A stretch of DNA of 64,000 nucleotides, taken from Candidatus Saccharibacteria bacterium UBA5148. GTDB taxonomy: Bacteria > Patescibacteriota > Saccharimonadia > Saccharimonadales > UBA4665. The translations under genes were made by a program, and so were the position numbers. This document shows, piece by piece, positions 26,253-36,147 of this stretch. The DNA is taken from positions 1-64,000 of the forward strand of contig DHXU01000009.1 of the NCBI GenBank assembly GCA_002413835.1, read 5' to 3'. The notes beneath the pieces are model-generated. The model saw nothing but the letters and a program-made list of their open reading frames with translations, was not told the DNA's origin and did not search any database. Within the stretch, counting starts at the first letter, position 1. Every line of letters begins with the position of its first letter.

Positions 26253-27884
26253 CTAGTACGGTTGTCCAATAGACTTGTAAATCAGTTTACGAATTCGGTG
26301 GAAGACCGGACGGATTTCTGCCAGGTCGAAAATAGCAGATATCCCGATGTGGACGCTGAACGTCACCAGTGACAGCAGCGCCAGCTTGGTTCCAAGTGTT
26401 ACGAAGCCGCGGTCGTTAATGCCCAATGGATAGAGTGTCACGGTTGCGAAGGCTGCTACAGTACTAAATCCGGTGACTGAAATAATTTTTGTCATCGAAC
26501 CCCAGAATGACCAATCGATCAGCTTGCGGTCGCGGATCATCATGATGCTGAACAGGATAGTCACCTCGACCGCCGCGACGATCGATTGCGCCAGCGCCAA
26601 GCCCGGTAGCCCATATGCAGTTGGCCGCGACAGCATGTAGGCCAGGATAATATTCAGCAAGATTATAAAGATGGAGACTACCAGCGGTGTGACCGTATCC
26701 TTTTGTGAATAAAACCAGCGTGATATCAATGCATATATTGTCCTAAAGAAAATCGCTACTACCAGGAATCCAAAGACCAGCGCGATGTCAGGCGCATTCT
26801 GGCTGAAGATCAGACGGGCCAGATAACCGCGGGCGAAGAATGCAACCACTACAACCGGAGTCGTCAGCCAGACGATTAAGCGCAGGATACGCAGGAAATC
26901 CTTGCGGAACAAGTCCGGGCGACCCATCGATAGCCGCTCATTGAGGCGCGGAAAGGCTGCAGTCGAAATCGCCGTGCCGAGCAGCAGGATCGGGGCGGTG
27001 TGCAGGATGTAGGCGTTGTTATAGTTGCTGATGGCCGTCGCCGCGCCCATAGATGTTGCCTGGCCGATCTGTGACGCAAAGCGCGTGTCGACGACACTCT
27101 GGAACTGGTCAATCCCCTGATCCAGCGAGCGCGGCGGCAGTTGGCGCAGCATGGCTTTGAAGTCTTTGTTGTGCCACATAATCTTCGGATGCCAGTGGAA
27201 ATCCGTGCCGATAAGACCGAGAGCCACAATACCGAGCTGTAAGACACCACCCACCAGCGCTCCGATTCCCAGGCCAACGATACCGATCTCGGTTCCCTTG
27301 AATATATATATGCTGGCGATGATACTGACGTTATAAAACAGCGGCGCGATGGCATAGAAAAAGAACCGGCCGATTGTCTGCTGGGTACTCGTAATGATTC
27401 CCGATATTGTAAACAGGAATGGGGTGAGCGACAGAAAGCGCATCAATGAGACGGCATTATGCTTCTCTTCCAGGCTTAGCCCTGGTGCCACGAGATGAAT
27501 CAGTGGGTAAGCACACGTAAAGATTACTACGCCGACGACCAACATGATCAGTGCCAACAGATTCATCAGGCTGGCAGACAGCTCCCACATACCGCGCCGG
27601 TCACCTCTGTGCAGATGGTCTGCCAGGTATGGCATGAAGGCAACACCAAGCGCTCCGGCTGCGATGGTATAAAAGAACAGATCAGGAATCTGGAAAGCCG
27701 CAAAGTAGACACCGGCGTGCTGCGCTACTGGCGTGTGCGGGTTATCGAAGTTAGCGTTGATCAGCTTGGTACGCAGAAATCCCAGGACCTGCCCGATCAT
27801 GGCGGTACCTATCAGCAGCAAAGCCACACTGCTGAGCCGGACACGTTTCACTATTTTTGGTTTCGGTACTTGTGGTATGGGCAT
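26253..27884 (-). CDS. murJ: MurJ/MviN lipid II flippase
   Basis: 543 residues with about 14 hydrophobic helices. The N-terminal region (SVALLLIGTAMIGQVLGFLR), FQIPDLFFYTIAAGALGVAFMP with its typical inserted charges, and RWFYSQKDTVTPL are MurJ family blocks. It flips lipid-linked peptidoglycan precursors across the membrane. The gene starts 4 bases after the stop of the conjugation-type ATPase gene on the same strand, so the two are coupled. MurJ belongs to the MOP superfamily, so a wzx-type role is formally possible but the length and motifs fit MurJ. Confidence 0.92.
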   Translation of the reverse strand: MPIPQVPKPKIVKRVRLSSVALLLIGTAMIGQVLGFLRTKLINANFDNPHTPVAQHAGVYFAAFQIPDLFFYTIAAGALGVAFMPYLADHLHRGDRRGMWELSASLMNLLALIMLVVGVVIFTCAYPLIHLVAPGLSLEEKHNAVSLMRFLSLTPFLFTISGIITSTQQTIGRFFFYAIAPLFYNVSIIASIYIFKGTEIGIVGLGIGALVGGVLQLGIVALGLIGTDFHWHPKIMWHNKDFKAMLRQLPPRSLDQGIDQFQSVVDTRFASQIGQATSMGAATAISNYNNAYILHTAPILLLGTAISTAAFPRLNERLSMGRPDLFRKDFLRILRLIVWLTTPVVVVAFFARGYLARLIFSQNAPDIALVFGFLVVAIFFRTIYALISRWFYSQKDTVTPLVVSIFIILLNIILAYMLSRPTAYGLPGLALAQSIVAAVEVTILFSIMMIRDRKLIDWSFWGSMTKIISVTGFSTVAAFATVTLYPLGINDRGFVTLGTKLALLSLVTFSVHIGISAIFDLAEIRPVFHRIRKLIYKSIGQPY

Positions 27885-27887
27885 AAT

Positions 27888-30560
27888 CTAATGTTTCAGT
27901 ATTATTTCCTGTTCAGGCGCAGGCGTCGTGGTTCGGGCAACGTCAGCAGAGCCCGGCGTGTCTGTAGTCGGGGTTTTTCGCTTACGATGACGGGTACGCT
28001 TCCGCTTTGGCGACACGGCGCCATCGTCAGATGACTGGACGCTCGGGTCACTGGATACTACACCCTGCGAAGGGTTCGGCTGAACTGTAGGTTGACTGAC
28101 TATTCCGGCAGGTAGCGAAATTGATCCATTATTGCCACGTTCTGCCGGCCGATCACTGCCGGCCGTATTATAGTGTGGCCGGTTCGTAGCCTGAGGCTGC
28201 GGCTTCTGTTCTGCCGGCCGGCGTGATGGCGCCCTGTCTGATCCAGCCGAAGCAGGGCGGAAGTCATCGAACTGGTAGCGTTCATTCACATATCGCTCGA
28301 CGTATTGCTTCGACGATGCATAGCGGTTCCGGCTGTTCTCAATGATGGCGGCACTGTAATCCGTCTGTTGTGGCGGCAGGTTGAGGCTGATGGCCGAAAA
28401 GGCCGGCGTTTTCTCGCCCTCGATCGTCATACTGATGACGAAGTGGCGATTATGCATATGCACCAGGTCATATTCTTCAAATTTCGGCTCAAAATAGCGC
28501 AGCATACTGCGGGCGTCATCAGCGCCCATCCGGAAAGCGACGATAGAACCGACATTACCAAACACAGCATCCTTCACTTCAATAGCCATCTGGGCAGTGT
28601 ACTGGTTGGCGACCGTCAGGTTCAGGCCATACTTGCGAGCTTCCGACAGGATGGTCGCAAATGAATCAGTAGCAAAGTTCTGGAATTCATCGACGTAGAG
28701 ATAGAACGGCGTACGCTGTTCGGCCGGCATATCGGCGCGGCTCATAGCACCGAGCTGTATCTTGGTTACCAGCAGCGCACCAAGCAGCGAGGCGTTATCC
28801 TCACCCAGCAAGCCTCTCGAAAGATTAACAAGTAATATCTTGTGCTCATCCATGATCTGCCGGACACTAAAACTGCTCTTGGGTTGGCCGATGATGTTGC
28901 GCACCAGCGGGTTGGCGACAAAAGCACCGACTTTGTTGAGTACCGGAGCGACAGCTTCAGCTGCAAATTTGTCATTCCAGCTGGCAAATTCTACGGTCCA
29001 GAAATTGCGCACTACTGGGTCCTGCACGTGTTTCAATACTTCCATCCGGAATTTCTTCTCTGTCAGGATACGGGTGATATCCAGCATCGTAGCGTCAGGA
29101 TAATCAAGCAGCGCCAGCAAGCTGTAGCGCAGGATATACTCCAGGCGTGGCCCCCAGCTTTCGAACATCCGCTTCAGTACACCGATCAGCTCTGACGCAG
29201 TGTGTGTTTTGAGCTTCGGATCGGTGACTTCCATCGGATTGAAAGCCATCGGAAATTCCGTGTCGGCCGGGTTGAAATATATGACGTCCTTGGCGCGTTC
29301 CACTGGAATTCGCCGCAGGGTATTGATAGCATAATCACCGTGCGGATCGATGACTGCAAAGCCGTGTGGACTGTAAATATCAGATATCGTCAGCAGCTCA
29401 AGCAGCCCGGATTTACCGACGCCAGTCTGTCCGATAATGTACAAATGTCGGCTGCGGTCGACCCGTGGCATGCCAAACATGGTGTTATGGCCGCGGAAAT
29501 TGGTCGTTGCGACCGGGCTCAAGTCCTGACGGAACTCCGCCGTGATTATCGGCAGGTTGGCTGGCGGTTCGGCGGTCTGCGACGACGCCCACAAGATGTA
29601 CGGCGTCTCGACGTTGGTGTGGGGCAGGTGACAGAGCGTCGCAACCTCTTCGATGTTCAGGATATAGCCATGCTTATTAAAGTTCCTTGTCCGGTACAGC
29701 CCGAGCACATACGGGTCGGGCGAAATTCGTTTCTGTTCAAAGCCGTTCAGATAGGTCGTATTAAACTGTTTATAACTGGCAATAATCGATTGCAGACGCA
29801 AACGTGCCTGATTCATATCACCGTGGCCGCGGTAGACGACGCGCAGCTGCGTCTCAAAGGCCAGCTTCTGACTTTTTTCTTCGGCACCTTTTGCACGAAC
29901 TGATTCGTATTCAGCAGGTTTGGCGGCTTCTGTCTTCGCTGCCGGCGGCGTCCAGAGAGCGCTGACCAGCCCGGTCATACTGGTTTTGCTGCCACCTTTG
30001 ACTTTGGCGATATAGCGCTCGCTTTTGCGGTGCCAGTTCGAGGTGGCTGGCCGCAGGGTCAGCTGTACCCAGGCTTCCTCATCCGGTTCAAACTTGGCAA
30101 ATGTGGCTGTAATTGACGCCAGTGGGTCAACTTCAAAGCTTTGGAAGGTCTTGATCGGCAGGACGTCCGGCCCTGTTAATTTCAGTTCAGTAACCAAAAT
30201 AGAGCTGAAGCTGGAATCCGGCTGCGCCTCCGAAGTAGAATAATCCGGTACTTCAGAGATCTGCACTGATGGGTACTGAGCATACATCTGTTCCTCGACG
30301 TATGTTTTCAAATAGGTTGGGACCCAGACATAGAACCCTATACGCCGCTGTACGACAGCAATTTCAAAGCTGATTCTTTCACGGATCGTCGTCTGGAACA
30401 ATCCCTGGGCCGGGATAGTCAGTAGCCCGTAGAGACTGGCGAACATCTGCTCGGCGGCCAGCTCTTTCTTATCATTCGTCCGGGGAACCTGCATAAGCAA
30501 TACAACACCTGGGTCAGGAGGTAACTTTTGTGATGGAGAGCCGGAAGTAGTACGTGCCAT
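27888..30560 (-). CDS. VirD4/TraG-like (DUF87/HerA-type) conjugation ATPase
   Basis: 890 residues. Walker A GQTGVGKSGLLELL lies near residue 375. Walker B (FYLYVDEFQNFA) is near 615, followed by ILSEARKYGLNLTVANQYTAQM, the TraG/TraC-type sensor block. About 1-300 is an alpha/beta region unique to these proteins. Residues ~770-890 are a low-complexity Pro/Gln/Ser-rich tail ending in a Lys/Arg stretch. No clear membrane span is seen. Such ATPases drive DNA or protein through type IV secretion or pilus machinery. No other type IV genes occur in the window, so its partner system lies elsewhere or it acts alone. Confidence 0.82.
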   Translation of the reverse strand: MARTTSGSPSQKLPPDPGVVLLMQVPRTNDKKELAAEQMFASLYGLLTIPAQGLFQTTIRERISFEIAVVQRRIGFYVWVPTYLKTYVEEQMYAQYPSVQISEVPDYSTSEAQPDSSFSSILVTELKLTGPDVLPIKTFQSFEVDPLASITATFAKFEPDEEAWVQLTLRPATSNWHRKSERYIAKVKGGSKTSMTGLVSALWTPPAAKTEAAKPAEYESVRAKGAEEKSQKLAFETQLRVVYRGHGDMNQARLRLQSIIASYKQFNTTYLNGFEQKRISPDPYVLGLYRTRNFNKHGYILNIEEVATLCHLPHTNVETPYILWASSQTAEPPANLPIITAEFRQDLSPVATTNFRGHNTMFGMPRVDRSRHLYIIGQTGVGKSGLLELLTISDIYSPHGFAVIDPHGDYAINTLRRIPVERAKDVIYFNPADTEFPMAFNPMEVTDPKLKTHTASELIGVLKRMFESWGPRLEYILRYSLLALLDYPDATMLDITRILTEKKFRMEVLKHVQDPVVRNFWTVEFASWNDKFAAEAVAPVLNKVGAFVANPLVRNIIGQPKSSFSVRQIMDEHKILLVNLSRGLLGEDNASLLGALLVTKIQLGAMSRADMPAEQRTPFYLYVDEFQNFATDSFATILSEARKYGLNLTVANQYTAQMAIEVKDAVFGNVGSIVAFRMGADDARSMLRYFEPKFEEYDLVHMHNRHFVISMTIEGEKTPAFSAISLNLPPQQTDYSAAIIENSRNRYASSKQYVERYVNERYQFDDFRPASAGSDRAPSRRPAEQKPQPQATNRPHYNTAGSDRPAERGNNGSISLPAGIVSQPTVQPNPSQGVVSSDPSVQSSDDGAVSPKRKRTRHRKRKTPTTDTPGSADVARTTTPAPEQEIILKH

Positions 30561-30645
30561 AATAAATTAGCCGCAGCCTTTATAGCGCCACAAGCATTTA
30601 TATATTGTCGCATTTTTACCGTTCGAAATACAGGAGAATTGATGA

Positions 30646-32514
30646 CTAATAGAGTGCAGCTGTTTTGGGTAGGACAGCACCGATGAATACTTCTGTGACT
30701 TCTTCGGCATCAACTGTTTCTTTGTCGAGCAGGCGGTCCTTGAGGGCTTCGAGCTTATCAATGTTAGCCTTGATGACTGCTCTGGCCCGTTCTGCAGCCT
30801 CGGTAATCAGCCCTTCGACTTCCTGATCAATCAGCTTCTTGGTGTCTTCTGACTGGTTGCTTTCCTGCACCAGCCGGTCCATCATCATACCTTCGTCAAC
30901 CTGGAAGACCTGGTCGCGCAATTTCGTACCCATGCCCTGGTTCATAATCATATCGCGGGCCAGTTCAGCTGCTTTCTGCAAGTCATTGCTGGCGCCAGTC
31001 GTAATCCGGTCTACTCCAAACATAACTTCTTCAGCTATACGGCCGCCGAGTCCACGGGCCAGAATATCCTTATACTGGATAAGCGAGACATAATAGCGGT
31101 CCTCTGGCGGTATAAACCAGGTGACACCACCGGTACCGCCGCGGGGTATGATAGTCACCTTGTGCACAGGGTCGCTGTCCGGCAGGACATGTCCGACAAG
31201 GGCATGGCCGGCTTCATGGAAAGCAGTCAGGACCTTGTCAGCTTCGGTCATGACCTTACTCTTGCGTTCCGGGCCAATGGCTACACGCTCAAAAGCTTCA
31301 GTAACGTCATGCTGGCTGATCTCGGTGTGATTATGGCGGGCCGCAATAATCGCCGATTCGTTGGCGATATTCGCCAGGTCGGCACCTGATGACCCAGCTG
31401 ATTTGCCAGCCAGCGCATTCAGGTCAACATTCTTGGCGAGCGGCTTCTTGGCAAAGTGGATGTTCAGAATCGCTTCGCGGTCCTGGCGGTCCGGTAGTCC
31501 GATGTTGACACGGCGGTCAAAACGTCCTGGGCGAAGCAGGGCAGGATCGAGTACGTCAGCCCGGTTCGTAGCGGCTAGCACAATAACATTCTGTCCTTGT
31601 TCAAAGCCGTCCATCTCGACCAGTATCTGGTTCAGCGTCTGCTCACGCTCATCATGGCCGCCACCCATGCCGGAGCCACGGCGCCGGCCGACAGCATCAA
31701 TTTCATCAACGAAGATAATACATGGCGCGTTCTTCTTTGCCTTTGCAAACAAATCACGAACACGCGATGCGCCAACACCGACGAACATTTCAACGAATTC
31801 CGATCCGGAGATGCTGAAGAATGGCACGTTAGCTTCACCGGCGACGGCTCGGGCCAACAACGTCTTACCAGTTCCGGGAGGACCGACCAGCAGCACACCC
31901 TTCGGGATGCGGGCACCGACACTGGAAAACTTCTTTGGGAACTTCAAAAATTCGACAACTTCCTCGAGATCCTGCTTGGCTTCGTCGCTGCCGGCGATTT
32001 CTTTGAAGGTAACTTTGTCTTTCTCATTGCCATACAGCCGGGCCTTGCTTTTGCCAAATGACATTGCCTGGTTGCCCTGACCCTGAGCACTCCGCAACAT
32101 AAAATACAACATGCCGCCGATTAAGATGATTGGCAAAGCAGAGATGAGCAGGCCGCCCCATACTGAGCCGCCGGAAGATGCCGGGGAATTGATATTCTCA
32201 AATTTTGAGGTGTTGAAGCCCTCTTCCTTGAGCGTAGCATTCGGATCGACGTACGCCTTGAGTGTTGGCTGGCTATCGCCGCGCTTCGTTATCTTCAGTT
32301 CATTACCGCTCTTGGTGACTTTGGAGTACTGCCCGCTGTTTGCCTGGCTGATGGCTGTCGATTCTGGAATTTCTTTGAGGCCACCAGACTGGCCGTAAGC
32401 GGCAAAAATTACCAGCGCCACCAAAACGACCATTGCCACAAAGCCAATATTCTTAAAGCCGCGGCGGCCTTTGCTGTTCTTTGATTTGCCGTTCTTAAAG
32501 GGTTTCTTATCCAT
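30646..32514 (-). CDS. ftsH: ATP-dependent zinc metalloprotease FtsH
   Basis: 622 residues, full length. There are two membrane spans (about 25-43 and 122-142), then the AAA domain with [23 protein letters not shown] and the SRH block ([11 protein letters not shown]). The zinc site HEAGH (in [11 protein letters not shown]) lies near residue 450, with the third ligand Asp in a later helix. FtsH degrades membrane and regulatory proteins. It is in the same direction as the conjugation ATPase downstream (85-base gap) and tilS upstream (36-base gap). Confidence 0.97.
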   Translation of the reverse strand: MDKKPFKNGKSKNSKGRRGFKNIGFVAMVVLVALVIFAAYGQSGGLKEIPESTAISQANSGQYSKVTKSGNELKITKRGDSQPTLKAYVDPNATLKEEGFNTSKFENINSPASSGGSVWGGLLISALPIILIGGMLYFMLRSAQGQGNQAMSFGKSKARLYGNEKDKVTFKEIAGSDEAKQDLEEVVEFLKFPKKFSSVGARIPKGVLLVGPPGTGKTLLARAVAGEANVPFFSISGSEFVEMFVGVGASRVRDLFAKAKKNAPCIIFVDEIDAVGRRRGSGMGGGHDEREQTLNQILVEMDGFEQGQNVIVLAATNRADVLDPALLRPGRFDRRVNIGLPDRQDREAILNIHFAKKPLAKNVDLNALAGKSAGSSGADLANIANESAIIAARHNHTEISQHDVTEAFERVAIGPERKSKVMTEADKVLTAFHEAGHALVGHVLPDSDPVHKVTIIPRGGTGGVTWFIPPEDRYYVSLIQYKDILARGLGGRIAEEVMFGVDRITTGASNDLQKAAELARDMIMNQGMGTKLRDQVFQVDEGMMMDRLVQESNQSEDTKKLIDQEVEGLITEAAERARAVIKANIDKLEALKDRLLDKETVDAEEVTEVFIGAVLPKTAALY

Positions 32515-32550
32515 ATGTTGGTCTATTATATACTGTCCAAAATAAATTAT

Positions 32551-33438
32551 CTAGCGCTCAATGTGTTTGAGTGCCAAATAAGCTTTACCAACGTGCATCG
32601 TCAGGTTCCCGGCCACATGAACCTGCCGCCCAGGCTGGAAGATCTTGGCGGCATGTACCAGCCGTTCGACCATTTTTTTGTCGATGTCGCCTACACCGCC
32701 TTGGCGTAACCAGGCGGCCATAACTTCGCGGGCTGCAGTATGTGGCAACATAATGAACCAGCTGCGCGTCATCCCTTTTTCGCTCAGCTGCTCGGCCAAA
32801 ACATTGTCCAGCACGGCATCCAGCTCGGCATTTGTCTGACGCATCGCCACGATAATCCCGTGTAGCTTTTCCCGATCGGCTGCATTGAAGCGCGGTACAA
32901 TATTGTGCCGGATGTAATTACGTGTATAGGCATCGCCGGCATTAGTACTATCCTCGCGCCATAACAACTGATTGTCCTTGGCATATTGGATGATTTCCGT
33001 CTTCGGAATATGTAGCAGCGGCCGCTTGATACCATCGGTTGACCGCAGGCTGGTCAGGCCACGCCGACCGGTGCCGCGCAGTATGTTATGTATTGCTGTC
33101 TCCAACGCATCGTCCTGATGATGGGCTGTCACGATCGCATCGGCCGCTGCCGCACGCCGCACTGTATGCAAAAAGTCATAGCGGGCCTGGCGGGCTGCCG
33201 CTTCACTGATATCCGGTCCGAGATTTCCCCGCGCCGTGACATATGGCAGATCATATGATTTCGCCATCCCGCGTACCAACTTTTCATCTTCAGCAGAGTC
33301 CACCCGAACGCCGTGGTCAAAGTGCGCCACCGTCAGTTTCAGGCCAGGCTGCGCCAGAAGCACATGCAGCAGTGTAACCGAGTCAACGCCGCCGGATACA
33401 GCGACTACGTAACTGCCTGGGGCAAGCGTTATATGCAT
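32551..33438 (-). CDS. tilS: tRNA(Ile)-lysidine synthetase TilS
   Basis: 295 residues, a compact form (E. coli TilS is ~430), equal to the catalytic PP-loop domain plus a short C-terminal part. The PP-loop SGGVDSVTLLHVLL is near residue 15. Conserved blocks HFDHGVR and TAHHQDDALETAIHNILRGTGRRGL follow. It converts C34 of the CAT-anticodon tRNA-Ile to lysidine so that it reads AUA. A likely substrate tRNA lies at 52310-52385. The gene diverges from the HAM1-like gene with only 26 bases between starts. Confidence 0.94.
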   Translation of the reverse strand: MHITLAPGSYVVAVSGGVDSVTLLHVLLAQPGLKLTVAHFDHGVRVDSAEDEKLVRGMAKSYDLPYVTARGNLGPDISEAAARQARYDFLHTVRRAAAADAIVTAHHQDDALETAIHNILRGTGRRGLTSLRSTDGIKRPLLHIPKTEIIQYAKDNQLLWREDSTNAGDAYTRNYIRHNIVPRFNAADREKLHGIIVAMRQTNAELDAVLDNVLAEQLSEKGMTRSWFIMLPHTAAREVMAAWLRQGGVGDIDKKMVERLVHAAKIFQPGRQVHVAGNLTMHVGKAYLALKHIER

Positions 33439-33464
33439 ATGTAAACTCTAGTATACTGACAATC

Positions 33465-34034
33465 ATGCCTGAACTCACCTTTGTTACCGGGAATGATGAC
33501 AAATTTATTACCTGTCAGCACGTCTGTGCCAAATACGGAATTACTCTCATGCGGGAATCACCGGAGATCGATGAAGTCCAATCCGAAGACTCGATGTACA
33601 TCGCCTGCAAAAAAGCTGAAGCTGCGTACCACCTGCTGCAGCGGCCGCTCGTCGTCAGTGATGACACCTGGGAAATTACCAGCCTCAATGGATTCCCGGG
33701 TTCCTACATGAAATCCATGAACCACTGGCTGACTGTCGACGACTTCCTGCGCCTATTGGCACCGATGTCGGACAGATCATGCACCTTACGGCAATATCTG
33801 GTATATCAGGATGGAACTGAGCAAAAGGTCTTCACCAATGAGGTACGCGGCGAAATCCTTACCGAAGCCCGCGGTGATATCAGCACTCCCTGGACCGCAC
33901 TCGTTAGTCTGGAGGGCGATAATGGACTGACAATCGCCGAGGTCCGGGCTGCCCAGCGCGACCGCAGTGACCGCGGTGCCGCCGATGTCTGGCGCGGACT
34001 GTTGGACTGGTACACCGCTCGTCCTACCACGTAG
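33465..34034 (+). CDS. HAM1/RdgB-like non-canonical purine NTP pyrophosphatase
   Basis: 189 residues. It opens with the family block LTFVTGNDDKF (substrate-binding TGN-x-x-K). VVSDDTWEI matches the catalytic aspartate region (usually DDSGL), and LNGFPGSYMKSM corresponds to the PGxYS loop. The family removes ITP, XTP and dITP from the nucleotide pool. Several usual residues are altered (DTWEI instead of DSGL), so specificity may have shifted. It is followed by the TauE-like gene after 63 bases. Confidence 0.82.
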   Translation: MPELTFVTGNDDKFITCQHVCAKYGITLMRESPEIDEVQSEDSMYIACKKAEAAYHLLQRPLVVSDDTWEITSLNGFPGSYMKSMNHWLTVDDFLRLLAPMSDRSCTLRQYLVYQDGTEQKVFTNEVRGEILTEARGDISTPWTALVSLEGDNGLTIAEVRAAQRDRSDRGAADVWRGLLDWYTARPTT

Positions 34035-34097
34035 CACGGCACGTATGGCATGGCTATTTTCTAGGCCAACGCCCAATATTATGACAAAATAGAGCTC

Positions 34098-34850
34098 ATG
34101 CTTAGCCTCGGACTTTTTATCACCAGTTTGCTTGCCGGCATGGTCAATTCCGTGGCCGGCGGCGGCATCCTGGTCATCTTCCCTGCCCTGCTGGCAGCCG
34201 GCCTGCCACCGATTACCGCCAATGCGACCAGTAATCTCATATCCTGGCCCGGAGCCCTCAGCTCAGCCTATGGTTACCGAGCCCACCTCCGCAAACTACC
34301 GGCAAAATATTTGCTACTGCTCATTCCCTGCTTCGTTGGTGCCGTCATCGGAGCCGTACTACTCGCCCAGACAGACAGCCACGAGTTCGCCCACGCTGTG
34401 CCGTGGTTAGTCCTGGCGGCAGTACTGCTCTTCACCTTTCAGCCGTTTTTGCACCGCCACCTGGCCCGCAACCTTAGTCAGCACCGCAATGCACCACTGG
34501 TTGTTATCGGCCTGGCCCTGCTTCCGATGTCCATCTACGGCGGCTACTTCGGAGCTGGCTTCGGCTTCCTGATGTTGGCCTTTCTCGGCTTCACCCGCAT
34601 TACCGACATGCACCAGATTAACGGCCTGAAGAATCTGGCCGGCGCGACCATCACACTCGTCTGCACCATATATTTCGGTTTCACGGGACTCATAGATTGG
34701 CATTTCGCACCTGCTATGATCGTCGGTAGTCTCCTCGGCGGATTCATCGGTTCGCACTGGGCTCAGCGAGTAAACCAGGCGCACGTCCACAATCTCATCG
34801 TTGTCGTCGGTCTGGTAGTCGCCTGCATGCTTTTTCTCAAACCATCCTGA
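34098..34850 (+). CDS. Sulfite exporter TauE/SafE family membrane protein
   Basis: 250 residues, about eight hydrophobic helices. The family hallmark NSVAGGGILVIFPALLAAG lies in the first helical hairpin, and a second copy of the pattern (YGGYFGAGFGFLML, then INGLKNL) lies in the second half. Members move sulfur oxyanions or other organic anions across the membrane; the substrate is not predictable here. Probably co-transcribed with the HAM1-like gene upstream. Confidence 0.88.
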   Translation: MLSLGLFITSLLAGMVNSVAGGGILVIFPALLAAGLPPITANATSNLISWPGALSSAYGYRAHLRKLPAKYLLLLIPCFVGAVIGAVLLAQTDSHEFAHAVPWLVLAAVLLFTFQPFLHRHLARNLSQHRNAPLVVIGLALLPMSIYGGYFGAGFGFLMLAFLGFTRITDMHQINGLKNLAGATITLVCTIYFGFTGLIDWHFAPAMIVGSLLGGFIGSHWAQRVNQAHVHNLIVVVGLVVACMLFLKPS

Positions 34851-34940
34851 CACTCCGTTACGCGTTCTTGGGCTAGCCAACAGAGACAAATCGTGCTATA
34901 TTTACCCCTGTCCTACCAATGTTTCACGGACATTTCACGC

Positions 34941-35016
34941 GGCGACGTAGCTCAGTGGTTAGAGCACAGGACTCATAAGCCTGGGGTCGGTGGTTCAAAT
35001 CCACCCGTCGCTACCA
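34941..35016 (+). tRNA. tRNA-Met (CAT), elongator-like
   Basis: 76 bases with an encoded CCA. The acceptor stem pairs GGCGACG with CGTCGCT (first pair G-U). The anticodon loop is CTCATAA. The pattern TTAGAGCACnnnACTCATAAnnnTGGGGTC resembles elongator tRNA-Met. The 31-39 position of the anticodon stem appears to be an A-G mismatch. The T arm is GGTGG/CCACC with TTCAAAT. A short hairpin (CTCCC/GGGAG at 35035-35050) follows. Confidence 0.92.
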
Positions 35017-35030
35017 ATTTGCTTATGTTT

Positions 35031-35054
35031 AAAACTCCCTGAAAAGGGAGCTTT
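35031..35054. terminator. Possible weak terminator after tRNA-Met
   Basis: Arms AAA-CTCCC and GGGAG-TTT around a 6-base loop lie 15 bases after the tRNA CCA end, and just past the 3' end of the convergent protease gene. The U run is short. Confidence 0.45.
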
Positions 35055-35076
35055 AAATTCACAGAATATATCTTGC

Positions 35077-35871
35077 TTACTGGTGGTCTGCCAATACAAC
35101 CAGTGTTGCAAGTTTGCTGCCGTCCTGGAACTGCCTCTCATAGATTTCCAGATGGCCTTCTTTTCCACGGAAGACGCGTCGACCCCAGTTGGCGGATTGA
35201 TTTTTATCACTTTGGTCTTTGTCGGCCTGAGTCGAAGTCGTAACGCTCCCGACTGTCGTCGTAGTATCAAGGTGGGCGTAGATGGTCGACAACTCTTCAT
35301 AATCATGAGCGTTCGGGTGCTGGCTTCCTAGGTCCATCGAATAATCCATGCAGGTTCCGAGGGCTGCACCGCTTTCGTCCTGATGTCCGAGCCCAAAAGT
35401 GTGGCCAACTTCCTGACACATGACATGGTTTTTCTCGGCAGGAGTATTGTAGCTCTGCATCGCGAAATAGGTATCGTTCAGCTTGGTCGTGCCCTGTGTA
35501 ATGTGACTACCGGTCAGCCAGATTTGCGCCAGACCGAGCCAGCCATTTTGCCCGTAGCGCGAATTACAAACTTCCACCTGGCCCAGCTTTGGTTTACACG
35601 TCTTCGGATTGGACGTGCCGGCAACGATAGTCGTATCGAGCACCTCTGATACCGACCAGTCGGCTGATGTCTGCTGGAGATATGGCTTCCAGGCAGCACC
35701 CAGATTATCACTCAGCTTCAAATTGAATGGATTACTCTGCCGCGCCCAATGATAGCCGCCCCACGAATGATTAGCACTCACAGCGCCCCCAAAAGAAACG
35801 ATAGCTGTCAGCGCAACACCCACTGCAAGTAGCGCCCTCATCTGCCCATTCGAACCCTTGAAAAGTTTCAT
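35077..35871 (-). CDS. Secreted metzincin-like protease with altered zinc motif
   Basis: 264 residues with a signal peptide (about 11-33, ending VSANHS). The metzincin region reads MCQEVGHTFGLGHQDE at 151-166: E154, H157, G160 and H163 fit HExxHxxGxxH, but the first His is Gln (Q153, codon CAG). A Met-turn-like CMDY follows at about 174-177. The rest of the fold, including paired cysteines (TCKPK and VCNS), suits a small extracellular metalloprotease. The missing first ligand may mean an inactive enzyme or a family variant. It converges on tRNA-Met. Confidence 0.75.
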   Translation of the reverse strand: MKLFKGSNGQMRALLAVGVALTAIVSFGGAVSANHSWGGYHWARQSNPFNLKLSDNLGAAWKPYLQQTSADWSVSEVLDTTIVAGTSNPKTCKPKLGQVEVCNSRYGQNGWLGLAQIWLTGSHITQGTTKLNDTYFAMQSYNTPAEKNHVMCQEVGHTFGLGHQDESGAALGTCMDYSMDLGSQHPNAHDYEELSTIYAHLDTTTTVGSVTTSTQADKDQSDKNQSANWGRRVFRGKEGHLEIYERQFQDGSKLATLVVLADHQ

Positions 35872-36147
35872 ATTTTCCCCCTAATCTTTCTAATTATGGT
35901 TATTATACCGCATTTTGCCGTTAGCATTTTACTAACTTACTACACCTCCCGGCAGCCACAGGTGTTATTGCTTGTATTATCCTACAGCGCTTCTTTTTGC
36001 AGACAGTAGACCTGGGACAAACACAATATTGAATACATTACAACTAATTCAGCATGTACTCGGTTCCAACTCATCAAACCCGCGCCTACCAATTCGTTAT
36101 GTTCAATGGATCCGAGCAAGAAGTCAATTTTTTGCTATGATGGGTCC

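Noticed and set aside
29202..29903. 233-codon plus-strand frame
   Set aside because: Antisense of the conjugation-type ATPase; no ribosome binding site and no family features.
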